A stretch of DNA of 17,331 nucleotides. Source: Prevotella sp. CAG:617 (GTDB lineage Bacteria; Bacteroidota; Bacteroidia; Bacteroidales; Bacteroidaceae). Location of the stretch: assembly GCA_000438115.1 (NCBI GenBank), contig FR903582.1, positions 23,082 to 40,412 of the forward strand, read 5' to 3'. Under the pieces are notes generated by a model. That model made no database searches and was not told the origin of the DNA. It was given only the letters and a program-made list of their open reading frames with translations. This document shows, piece after piece, positions 1 to 6,745 of this stretch; the first letter of the stretch is position 1; each line of letters begins with the position of its first letter. Made by a program: the position numbers and the translations under genes.

Positions 1-498
1 CCCGCCGGAGGCCGGCCGAGAGAGGAAGTGGTGGCTGTACAGATGGAATCGCGCCTGTATAACCACTTTATTGACCTGACCGTGACGGGACACAGCGGCG
101 ACTCAACCGTAGTATGGTACAAGCAGATTGATACGCAATACAACCATTCGTATCCCTGGACCTACATGCCGCGTACCAACGAAAACGTATTTCCGCTTCC
201 CTACCTGAAGAGCCAGCAGTCGGTGGCCTACGACAACCGCATCATGACCATAGGTCTCACACCTCAAGGCACATTGTCGGACATCTATACCAGCGCCGAC
301 AACGGCCGCACATGGTTCAGCGGAGAGGAATACGTAGGCCCGGCAAACGCACAGGCCAGCAATCAGGTAGCCATGCTGTGTACGCCCGACCATTTCGTAT
401 GGCTGTTCTGCGGCGGAAGCGGACAAATATGGCGCGGCCGCCTCAACCGCATGGGATGGACGGAAAACCAGACCAGCTTTACACGCACCGCCCACTAA
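1..498 (+). CDS. DUF6242-like / BNR-repeat protein, C-terminal part (5' end outside window)
   Basis: The reading frame is open from the first base and ends at TAA 496-498, so only about 165 C-terminal codons are present. A GTG at 28 is in frame, but coding continues upstream of it and it should not be taken as the start. The segment contains an Asp-box (BNR) motif, SADNGRTW, at about nt 292-315. This motif marks beta-propeller blades of sialidase-like and photosystem-stability-like folds. The ending (FVWLFCGGSGQIWRGRLNRM) fits a last propeller blade. In Bacteroidales a DUF6242 exported protein of this kind commonly lies just before DUF6089-uppS-bamA, which is the basis for the name. Its function is unknown; it is probably a secreted or lipid-anchored propeller that binds a ligand or partner. 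It lies 33 bases before the next gene and may be co-transcribed with it. The family assignment rests on motif and synteny, not on a search. Confidence 0.7.
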   Translation, partial: PAGGRPREEVVAVQMESRLYNHFIDLTVTGHSGDSTVVWYKQIDTQYNHSYPWTYMPRTNENVFPLPYLKSQQSVAYDNRIMTIGLTPQGTLSDIYTSADNGRTWFSGEEYVGPANAQASNQVAMLCTPDHFVWLFCGGSGQIWRGRLNRMGWTENQTSFTRTAH

Positions 499-531
499 CC
501 ACACGGTGTTGAAAAACCTAAATCGCCCGAC

Positions 532-1224
532 ATGGAACGCCGCCCAGTAATCAGTATGCTGCTCGTGATACTGACAAGCCTCCTCCCTCTTGCCGGAAAA
601 GCACAGGAGGAAGTGGAATACCGCATGGAAATAGGTGCGGCCGGCGGACTGGGATTCGGGCTGACTGATCTCAACAGCAAAATCTTTGGCAATGCACGCG
701 GCGCCGGCGGCGCCATCTTGCGGTTTGTGCTCAACCCGCGCATGGCCATCAAGACGTCGCTCACCTATACCGGACTGAGCGGCAATACGAAAAACCCGCA
801 GGAGTTTTATCCTGACCCCACAGACCACAACAAGCCACTTGACTATCGCTTTAGCGGCGGAGTGGTGGACCTGGGCGGCACCTACGAGCTGAACTTCTGG
901 CCCTACGGTTACCATCGCGGATACCAGGGCTACAGCCGTATTACGCCCTACATTCAGCTGGGTTTCGGCCTGAGCTACGGCACAGCCAAGGCCTTCAGCC
1001 TGAACCTGCCGGTGGGAGCAGGCTTGAAATACAAACTGAAAGAACGACTCAACGTCGGTCTCGACTGGCAAACACATTTTACACTGAGCGACAAACTCGA
1101 CGGCCTGCAGGCCCCTACCGGAGTCAAGACTTCCGGATTCAAGAACAAGGACCATTACAGCACGCTTATGCTGACACTGACCTACAGCTTCTCGCCCAAA
1201 TGCCCGGAATGTAATCGTGACTAA
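532..1224 (+). CDS. DUF6089 family outer-membrane beta-barrel protein
   Basis: This 230-residue protein starts with a cleavable signal peptide: basic MERR, then a hydrophobic core, ending near GKAQ at residues 22-25. The rest alternates glycine-rich and aromatic strands (for example GAAGGLGFGLTDLN, ITPYIQLGFGLSYG, STLMLTLTYSF), as expected for a small 8-10 strand barrel. The AAGGLGFG and GAGLKYKL patterns and the position directly before uppS-bamA match the Bacteroidota family DUF6089. No biochemical function is established to my knowledge. The C terminus ends in KCPECNRD with a CxxC pair (C224/C227), which would face the periplasm if the N and C termini do. The ATG at 532 is the only start that places a signal peptide at the N terminus. 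The uppS gene begins 17 bases after the stop, so the two are very probably one transcript. By inference it is a BamA client or accessory factor. A generic porin-like protein is the alternative. Confidence 0.8.
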   Translation: MERRPVISMLLVILTSLLPLAGKAQEEVEYRMEIGAAGGLGFGLTDLNSKIFGNARGAGGAILRFVLNPRMAIKTSLTYTGLSGNTKNPQEFYPDPTDHNKPLDYRFSGGVVDLGGTYELNFWPYGYHRGYQGYSRITPYIQLGFGLSYGTAKAFSLNLPVGAGLKYKLKERLNVGLDWQTHFTLSDKLDGLQAPTGVKTSGFKNKDHYSTLMLTLTYSFSPKCPECNRD

Positions 1225-1241
1225 AAAAACAGAATAGCACC

Positions 1242-1991
1242 ATGAACGCAACAGCGCAGTTAGACATGCAACGCATCCCCACCCACATTGCCATCATCAT
1301 GGACGGCAACGGACGGTGGGCCAAGGCCAAGGGCCTGCCCCGCAGTGCCGGACACCAACAAGGCGTTGAAACCGTAAAACGCATTACGGAAGAGGCCACC
1401 CGACTGGGCGTAAAATATCTGACACTCTACACCTTTTCTACGGAAAACTGGAACCGCCCTTCCGACGAGGTGGCTACCCTCATGGCGCTTATCCTCGATT
1501 CGCTTGAAGAGGAAATCTTCATGAAGAATAACGTACGCTTCAGGGTTATAGGCGACCGGGAGCGTCTGCCGCAAGCCGTAAAAGAGCGGCTGGAACTGTG
1601 TGAGACAAACACCAAGAACAACACAAAGATGACCATGGTTGTAGCGCTGAGCTACTCCTCCCGCTGGGAAATCACCCGGGCCGTGCGCCGTATTTCAGCC
1701 GACGCCGCAGCCGGAAAACTGAAGCAGGAGGACATCAGTGAAGAAACCGTGGAAAAATATCTCGAAACCAGCTTCATGCCCGACCCCGAACTGCTCATCC
1801 GAACCGGCGGCGAACTGCGCCTGAGCAACTATCTGCTCTGGCAATGCGCTTACGCCGAACTGTACTTCTGCGACACCTACTGGCCGGACTTCAACGAAGC
1901 TGACTTTCAGCAAGCCATTGCACAATATCAGCACCGCCAGCGACGTTTTGGAAAAACCGGCGAACAAATAGAAAACGAAAACAAGGCATAA
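1242..1991 (+). CDS. uppS: Isoprenyl transferase, (di-trans,poly-cis)-undecaprenyl-diphosphate synthase
   Basis: This cytoplasmic enzyme condenses farnesyl diphosphate with isopentenyl diphosphates to make undecaprenyl diphosphate, the lipid carrier for peptidoglycan and surface glycans. The 249-residue length is normal for the cis-prenyltransferase family. The N-terminal motif IAIIMDGNGRWA (residues 16-27) holds the Mg/diphosphate-binding D21 and the conserved R25. YTFSTENWNRP follows, and the C-terminal signature RTGGELRLSN with LLWQCAYAEL is intact. No key residue appears missing. The ATG at 1242 gives a short leader MNATAQLDMQ. An in-frame ATG at 1266 would start at MQRIPTHIAI and cannot be excluded. 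There is no clear Shine-Dalgarno sequence, only an A-rich run (CTAAAAAAACAG), as is usual in Bacteroidota. The gene sits between DUF6089 (17 bases upstream) and bamA (35 bases downstream), linking lipid-carrier supply with outer-membrane assembly. Confidence 0.96.
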   Translation: MNATAQLDMQRIPTHIAIIMDGNGRWAKAKGLPRSAGHQQGVETVKRITEEATRLGVKYLTLYTFSTENWNRPSDEVATLMALILDSLEEEIFMKNNVRFRVIGDRERLPQAVKERLELCETNTKNNTKMTMVVALSYSSRWEITRAVRRISADAAAGKLKQEDISEETVEKYLETSFMPDPELLIRTGGELRLSNYLLWQCAYAELYFCDTYWPDFNEADFQQAIAQYQHRQRRFGKTGEQIENENKA

Positions 1992-2026
1992 GCCAACCCA
2001 TACATCTCCTGAACAATAACCGAATA

Positions 2027-4642
2027 ATGAAATATATTCCGAACACCAAGCTGATTACAGGCGCGCTGCTGATGTGTGCAACGCTGTCTGCACAAGCCCA
2101 GAAAGATTCCGTACAAGTCGCCCCCGACATCACCTATACAGCTGATCACCCCAGCTACATCATTGGGGGTATCCAAGTTGAAGGTGCCGACGAGTTTGAC
2201 CGCGAAATGCTCCTGAACAGTTCTGAACTCAACGTAGGACAGACCATTGAGGTGCCCGGTCCGGAAATCAGTGACGCCATACGCCGCTATTGGAAGCAAG
2301 GACTTTATTCTGACGTAAAGATTGAGGCCGACAGTATTGTAGGCAACAAAGTCTACCTGAAAATCAAACTGACCTCACGTCCTCGCATTTCACAAATCCG
2401 TTACAACGGCGTCAAGAAATCGGAACGCGAAGACATTGAAGCCCAGCTCGGCATCAAAAAGGGCAGCCAGATTACTCCCGACATGCTCGACCGCGCCAAA
2501 ATCATCATTAAACGATACTACGAAGGAAAAGGATTCAAGAATGCCGAAATCGAAATCCTGCAAACAGATGATGTGGCCGGCGAAAACCAGGTTATCGTAG
2601 ACATCAATATCGATAAGAAAGAAAAAATCAAAGTTCACCGCATATACATTACCGGTGTGGACGAGAAACAGGCCAATGCCATCAAACTCGCCGCCAAAAA
2701 GACCTTTGAAAAGAAATTCAACATCCGTACCCTCTTCAAATCGAAAAAATTCCTTGTTGACAAATACGAGGAAGACAAGGGCTACATGCTTGACAAGCTC
2801 AACGAATGGGGCTACCGCGACGCCTTGCTCAAGAAGGACAGCGTGGTCAACGTTGACGACAAGCACGTAGACATTTATCTGGACTTCTACCGTGGCGACA
2901 AATACTACATCCGCAATATTTCCTGGGTAGGAAACACGGTATACAGCACAGAATCGCTCAACCGCGCCCTGGGAATGAAAAAAGGCGACCTCTACAACCA
3001 GACGCTCATGAGAAAGCGCCTGACAGAGGATGAAAATTCGATTGGTAACCAATACTACAACAACGGTTACGTGTTCTACCGGCTTGACCCGGTAGAAATG
3101 GAAGTCGACGGTGACTCCATTGACCTTGAAATGCGCATCAGCGAAGGTACTCAAGCTACCTTGAACCGCGTTATCATTAAAGGAAACGACCGCGTATATG
3201 AAAACGTCATACGCCGCGAGCTCCACACCAAGCCGGGCGACTTGTTTACGCGCGACGCCATCATGCGTTCATTCCGTGAAATTTCCAGCATGGGACACTT
3301 CAACGAAGAAAAAGCCGTACCAGATGTTCAGCCCGACGTAGAAAGCGGTACGGTTGATGTGACCTACAATCTTGAACCCAAGGCCAGCGACCAGGTGGAG
3401 CTGAGCTTCGGCTGGGGTCAGACGGGTGTAGTAGGCCGCGTGGGACTGCGATTCAACAACTTCTCCATGCAGAACCTCTTCGGCAAGGGACGCAAGCGTG
3501 CCGGCTTTATCCCGCAGGGTGACGGCCAGACGCTTTCTATCAGCGGCCAGACCAACGGTACGTACTACCAGGCCTACTCGCTCTCGTTCCTCGACCCGTG
3601 GTTCGGAGGCAAAAAGCCCAACCAGTTCTCTGCCGCCATCTCCTACTCCAAACAGACCGGTGTGAACTCCGACTACTACTCCAAGAATTACTACAACTCT
3701 TACTATAACTACCTCTACGGTCTCGGAAGCTCCAGCATCTACGACAACGGTTACAACTTCTACGACCCCGACCAGTTCGTCAAGATGTTCTCCGTATCAT
3801 TGGGCTTCGGTAAGCGCCTGAGCTGGCCTGACGACCTCTTCTCCTTTATGGTCGAAGCCAACTATACCCGCTATATGCTGAAGAACTGGAACTACTTCCT
3901 GATTTCAGACGGTAACTGCAACAACTTCAACATCTCATTTACCCTGAGCCGAAACTCTACCGACCAGCAGTTCTATCCGCACTATGGCTCCGAGTTCCTG
4001 TTCTCCGTCAGCGCCACTCCTCCCTACTCTCTCTGGGACGGCCGCGACTACAAGAACCTGGCCAACAACTACAACAGCGCCACCTATCAGCGCGAAGCAC
4101 AGGAAAAATACCGCTGGATTGAGTACAACAAATGGCGCTTCAAATTCCGCAACTTCACCGCGCTGGGCAGCAAATACAAGTGCCCCGTGCTGATGACGCG
4201 CTTTGAGTTCGGTATTCTGGGGTCTTACAACCGCTACAAGAAGTCGCCTTTCGAAACCTACTACGTGGGTGGTGACGGTATGTCGGGATACACCACAGGA
4301 TATGCTACCGAAACTATCGGACTGCGCGGCTACGACAACGGATCTATTGCCAACAACGGCTACTCCTACAGCCGCATGACTCTGGAACTGCGTTATCCGC
4401 TCATGCTTGAAACCTCCACCAGCATCTATGCCCTGGCCTTCCTTGAGGGCGGTAATGCGTGGTACAGCATCCGCGATTTCAACCCGCTCGACATGAAACG
4501 TTCGGCCGGTTTCGGCGTACGTATCCAGTTGCCTATGGTAGGACTGCTTGGTGTGGACTGGGCATACGGTTTCCAGAAATACTCCGGTACTCAGAAAATC
4601 GGAGGCAGCCAGTTCCACTTCATCATCGGACAGGAATTCTAA
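2027..4642 (+). CDS. bamA: Outer membrane protein assembly factor BamA
   Basis: BamA is the outer-membrane insertase that folds beta-barrel proteins into the membrane. The 871-residue product has a signal peptide ending near SAQAQ (residues 21-25). Five POTRA-like repeats follow at roughly 45-116, 118-197, 201-290, 294-373 and 377-450, each with a beta-start such as ISQIRYNGV, VHRIYITGV, IRNISWVGN and LNRVIIKGN. The 16-strand barrel runs from about 456 to the C-terminal phenylalanine (ending IGQEF), the usual last-strand signal. The conserved lid-loop motif of the Omp85 family is present as GLRGY, with R767. The barrel part carries a striking tyrosine/asparagine/serine-rich segment at about residues 547-583, probably an extracellular loop. 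Bacteroidota BamA proteins are longer than the roughly 810-residue E. coli protein, so the length is not odd. The ATG at 2027 is placed directly before the signal peptide. The gene lies 35 bases after uppS and 70 bases before the first ompH gene. Confidence 0.95.
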   Translation: MKYIPNTKLITGALLMCATLSAQAQKDSVQVAPDITYTADHPSYIIGGIQVEGADEFDREMLLNSSELNVGQTIEVPGPEISDAIRRYWKQGLYSDVKIEADSIVGNKVYLKIKLTSRPRISQIRYNGVKKSEREDIEAQLGIKKGSQITPDMLDRAKIIIKRYYEGKGFKNAEIEILQTDDVAGENQVIVDINIDKKEKIKVHRIYITGVDEKQANAIKLAAKKTFEKKFNIRTLFKSKKFLVDKYEEDKGYMLDKLNEWGYRDALLKKDSVVNVDDKHVDIYLDFYRGDKYYIRNISWVGNTVYSTESLNRALGMKKGDLYNQTLMRKRLTEDENSIGNQYYNNGYVFYRLDPVEMEVDGDSIDLEMRISEGTQATLNRVIIKGNDRVYENVIRRELHTKPGDLFTRDAIMRSFREISSMGHFNEEKAVPDVQPDVESGTVDVTYNLEPKASDQVELSFGWGQTGVVGRVGLRFNNFSMQNLFGKGRKRAGFIPQGDGQTLSISGQTNGTYYQAYSLSFLDPWFGGKKPNQFSAAISYSKQTGVNSDYYSKNYYNSYYNYLYGLGSSSIYDNGYNFYDPDQFVKMFSVSLGFGKRLSWPDDLFSFMVEANYTRYMLKNWNYFLISDGNCNNFNISFTLSRNSTDQQFYPHYGSEFLFSVSATPPYSLWDGRDYKNLANNYNSATYQREAQEKYRWIEYNKWRFKFRNFTALGSKYKCPVLMTRFEFGILGSYNRYKKSPFETYYVGGDGMSGYTTGYATETIGLRGYDNGSIANNGYSYSRMTLELRYPLMLETSTSIYALAFLEGGNAWYSIRDFNPLDMKRSAGFGVRIQLPMVGLLGVDWAYGFQKYSGTQKIGGSQFHFIIGQEF

Positions 4643-4712
4643 TCCCGCCGGCAAACGTATAACCCATATATATTAAAAATAAATTGTTTAACCCTTTAGC
4701 TATCACATTACC

Positions 4713-5231
4713 ATGTTTAAGAAATTATTGATTATTGTAGCCTTGGTAGGCCTGAGCTTTACGGGTGCCCAGGCACAGAAGTATGCACTGGTTGATATGG
4801 AATACATTCTCAGCAACATACCCGCTTACGAACGCGCCAACGAACAGCTGAACCAAACCTCCAAGAAATGGCAGGCCGAAGTGGAAGCACTCGACAACGA
4901 GGCCAAAACCCTTTATAAAAACTATCAGAACGAAGTGGTTTTCCTCTCTGCCGAACAGAAAAAGGAACGCGAACAGGCCATTGTCAACAAAGAAAAAGAA
5001 GCTGCCGAACTGAAAAAGAAATACTTTGCCCCTGAAGGCGAACTCTACAAAAAACGCAGCAGCCTCATCCAGCCCATTCAGGACGAAATATACAACGCCG
5101 TCAAGCAGATTGCCCAGGCAAAAGGCATATCGCTCGTACTCGACCGCGCCAGCGACGCATCCATCATTTTTGCTTCGCCGGTTGCCGACATCAGTAACGA
5201 AGTACTTTCAAAACTCGGATATTCCAATTAA
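4713..5231 (+). CDS. OmpH/Skp-family periplasmic chaperone (first copy)
   Basis: The 172-residue product resembles Skp (OmpH), the trimeric periplasmic holdase that keeps unfolded outer-membrane proteins soluble on the way to BamA. Its signal peptide, MFKKLLIIVALVGLSF onward, ends near AQAQ at residues 19-22. It is followed by the family's short beta segment KYALVDMEYILSNIP. A long charged alpha-helical hairpin spans about residues 40-115, rich in E, K and Q (for example AEQKKEREQ). The C-terminal beta part includes ISLVLDRASDASIIFA. The length and layout fit the family. The leader between bamA and this gene (4643-4712) is AT-rich and contains no clean Bacteroidota promoter that I can see, so transcription from the bamA operon is most likely. 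A second related but diverged copy follows after 50 bases. Tandem ompH genes behind bamA are usual in Bacteroidota. Confidence 0.92.
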   Translation: MFKKLLIIVALVGLSFTGAQAQKYALVDMEYILSNIPAYERANEQLNQTSKKWQAEVEALDNEAKTLYKNYQNEVVFLSAEQKKEREQAIVNKEKEAAELKKKYFAPEGELYKKRSSLIQPIQDEIYNAVKQIAQAKGISLVLDRASDASIIFASPVADISNEVLSKLGYSN

Positions 5232-5237
5232 AATCAT

Positions 5238-5245
5238 TATTTTTG
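5238..5245 (+). promoter_or_regulatory. Possible internal -7 promoter element before second ompH
   Basis: TATTTTTG matches the Bacteroidota -7 consensus TAnnTTTG. It lies 36 bases before the ATG at 5282, a good spacing for a promoter giving a short leader. No TTTG is visible 19-21 bases upstream, where coding sequence of the first ompH gene ends. A partial, weak or fortuitous element is therefore as likely as a real promoter. Confidence 0.3.
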
Positions 5246-5281
5246 CGCTTAGAATCAAACAAATAACAGACAGATAAAAAC

Positions 5282-5833
5282 ATGATGAAAAAAATTCTTT
5301 TGGCGATGTTGCTCTTCGCCCCGATGGCCATGATGGCACAAAAGGTTGCACACTTTGATTATCCTAAAGTTATGCAGTCTCTTCCTGAATTCAAAACCGC
5401 ACAATCAGCACTTGAAGCACTGGGTCAGCGTTATTCAAACGAACTGAAAACCCTGCAAGAAGAAATTACCAAAAAGACCGAAGCATACCGCCAGCAGGCC
5501 GATTCACTTCCTGAAAACATGCGTGCACGCAAAGAACAGGAACTTAACGACATGTACCAGCGCTACCAGCAGGCTACACAGGACAACGATGCAGCCTTCC
5601 AGAAAGCACGTGCCGAAAAAATGGAACCGCTGGTTACGAAAATCGTAAATGCCGTAAACGCCATTGCCAAAGAAGGCGGATACACCTACATCCTTGACCA
5701 AAGCTCTGCCCAGCCCAACGGTATCTTCATCAACACAGCTTTGAGCGAAGACATTACCAACAAGGTCATGAGCCGCGTAGGCGGTACGGCTGCCAATGCC
5801 GCTGCCAATGCTGCCGCAGCACAAGGCAAATAA
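5282..5833 (+). CDS. OmpH/Skp-family periplasmic chaperone (second copy)
   Basis: The 183-residue product has the same plan as its neighbour: a signal peptide (MMKKILLAMLLF onward, cleavage near MMAQ, residues 17-20), a short first strand (KVAHFDYPKVMQSLPEF), a long glutamine- and glutamate-rich helical region at about residues 40-120, and a closing strand pair (GGYTYILDQSSAQPNGIFI). It is expected to act as a Skp-like chaperone, perhaps as separate or mixed trimers with the first copy. It differs by an alanine-rich tail at residues 167-183 (GGTAANAAANAAAAQGK) that is absent from the first copy. Two adjacent ATG codons (5282 and 5285) could start translation, and the choice only adds one methionine. 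It follows the first copy by 50 bases and is followed by a strong terminator at 5900-5948, so it is the last gene of the bamA cluster here. Confidence 0.92.
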   Translation: MMKKILLAMLLFAPMAMMAQKVAHFDYPKVMQSLPEFKTAQSALEALGQRYSNELKTLQEEITKKTEAYRQQADSLPENMRARKEQELNDMYQRYQQATQDNDAAFQKARAEKMEPLVTKIVNAVNAIAKEGGYTYILDQSSAQPNGIFINTALSEDITNKVMSRVGGTAANAAANAAAAQGK

Positions 5834-5899
5834 AGCACACACATATTTTCATGGCGACAGGATAGTCCCCACAGACAATTCCTCCGCCGGATTCATAAA

Positions 5900-5948
5900 G
5901 GCGCAAGTACACTCCCGCATACCGTCGGGTTGTACTTGCGCCCTTTTT
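5900..5948 (+). terminator. Rho-independent terminator of the uppS-bamA-ompH cluster
   Basis: A perfect 12-base-pair stem (GGCGCAAGTACA with TGTACTTGCGCC, 5900-5911 and 5931-5942) encloses a smaller inner stem (CCCG/CGGG). It is followed by CTTTTT up to 5948. It starts 66 bases after the stop of the second ompH gene. Confidence 0.9.
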
Positions 5949-6081
5949 GTTTCCTTTCCGAAATACCGCACCGTCCGAATGCCCACAGTAAAAAAACAGA
6001 ATTATACCGACCGAAGCTGTAAGTTCACCGAAAAAAACTACCTTTACAGCATAGTACTCACCCTCTACATCCGTCTTCATC

Positions 6082-6628
6082 ATGTACGCCCTGCGTTCCT
6101 GCATCACCACTCCCCTGCTCACGCTACTGTTGCTTGGCCTGCTGACTTCATGCTGACACCCCAATACATCCAGCGACATTCAGGCCCATGAAACGCTGGT
6201 CCACGTACAAGCCCTGCTCCAATCCGACTCGTTTCCCGACAACGACTCCCTGCTAACCCCTTCCATCCGCTTTTTCACCCCTTACGGCCTGCGAAAAAGA
6301 GGACGACAACCGGCTCTGTTACTACATTCGCTATGAAGCGCAAAGGGAACTGCCGGCCGAAGGCGGAATACAGATAAGTTACACCACGGCCGAAGGCAAG
6401 TCCAAAACCGTAAGAATGCCCTCAACCGACCGGTTTTCAACAGTAATCGGTTCGGTCGGGAAGGGGTTTACGGCCCAACTGTACGCCTCAGGCTACGGCG
6501 GCTCCGATTTGAAAGGCGTATATACCCGCATATACGTATGTAGAGGCAGCGAACCGTTTGTACTGACGGCCAGCCATGGCGGAAAAGATTTTCTGAACTC
6601 AAGATGCCAGTATCAGGTGGGCAACTGA
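6082..6628 (+). pseudogene. Broken lipoprotein gene (stop after lipobox, then frameshift)
   Basis: ATG 6082 starts a clear lipoprotein signal peptide, MYALRSCITTPLLTLLLLGL, followed by the lipobox LTSC with the cysteine at codon 24. The next codon, 6154-6156, is TGA. The same frame then runs on without further stops to 6333 with protein-like content (DIQAHETLVHVQALLQSDSF). Coding sense then moves to the next frame, which is open from 6257 to the TGA at 6626-6628 (IRYEAQRELPAEGGIQISYT, YASGYGGSDLKGVYTRIYVC). The shift lies somewhere in 6257-6333, probably near the AAAAA run at 6294-6298. The intact gene would have encoded about 180 residues: a periplasm-facing lipoprotein with a beta-rich C-terminal domain faintly like MmpS-type beta-sandwich domains in Bacteroidota. 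That likeness is an impression from pattern only. A poor -7-like TACCTTTA lies at 6039-6046. Sequencing error is the alternative, but it would need two errors in one gene. Confidence 0.72.
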
Positions 6629-6664
6629 CATAAGCACCACACGGCCGGGCCTTGACGGCCAGCC

Positions 6665-6714
6665 GAAAAAAAGAAACGAGGCCGGACCTAAGATTTTTCA
6701 GGTCCGGCCTCGTT
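6665..6714 (-). terminator. Rho-independent terminator of the minus-strand pgpH-like gene
   Basis: A perfect 15-base-pair inverted repeat (AACGAGGCCGGACCT at 6675-6689 with its complement at 6700-6714) has a 10-base loop. Read on the minus strand, the stem is followed by TTTCTTTTTTT (complement of 6666-6676). It starts 32 bases beyond the stop of the 6746-8860 gene. Confidence 0.9.
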
Positions 6715-6745
6715 CTGACTAAGTGCCGGTTTTTTCAGTTCCCAC

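Noticed and set aside
4643..4712. AT-rich leader before the first ompH gene as a separate promoter
   Set aside because: It has no TAnnTTTG element and no -33 TTTG at proper spacing, so read-through from bamA explains expression.
5796..6191. Plus-strand frame of 131 codons overlapping the end of the second ompH gene
   Set aside because: It runs through the terminator at 5900-5948 and into the pseudogene signal peptide in another frame, and the translation has no protein-like pattern.
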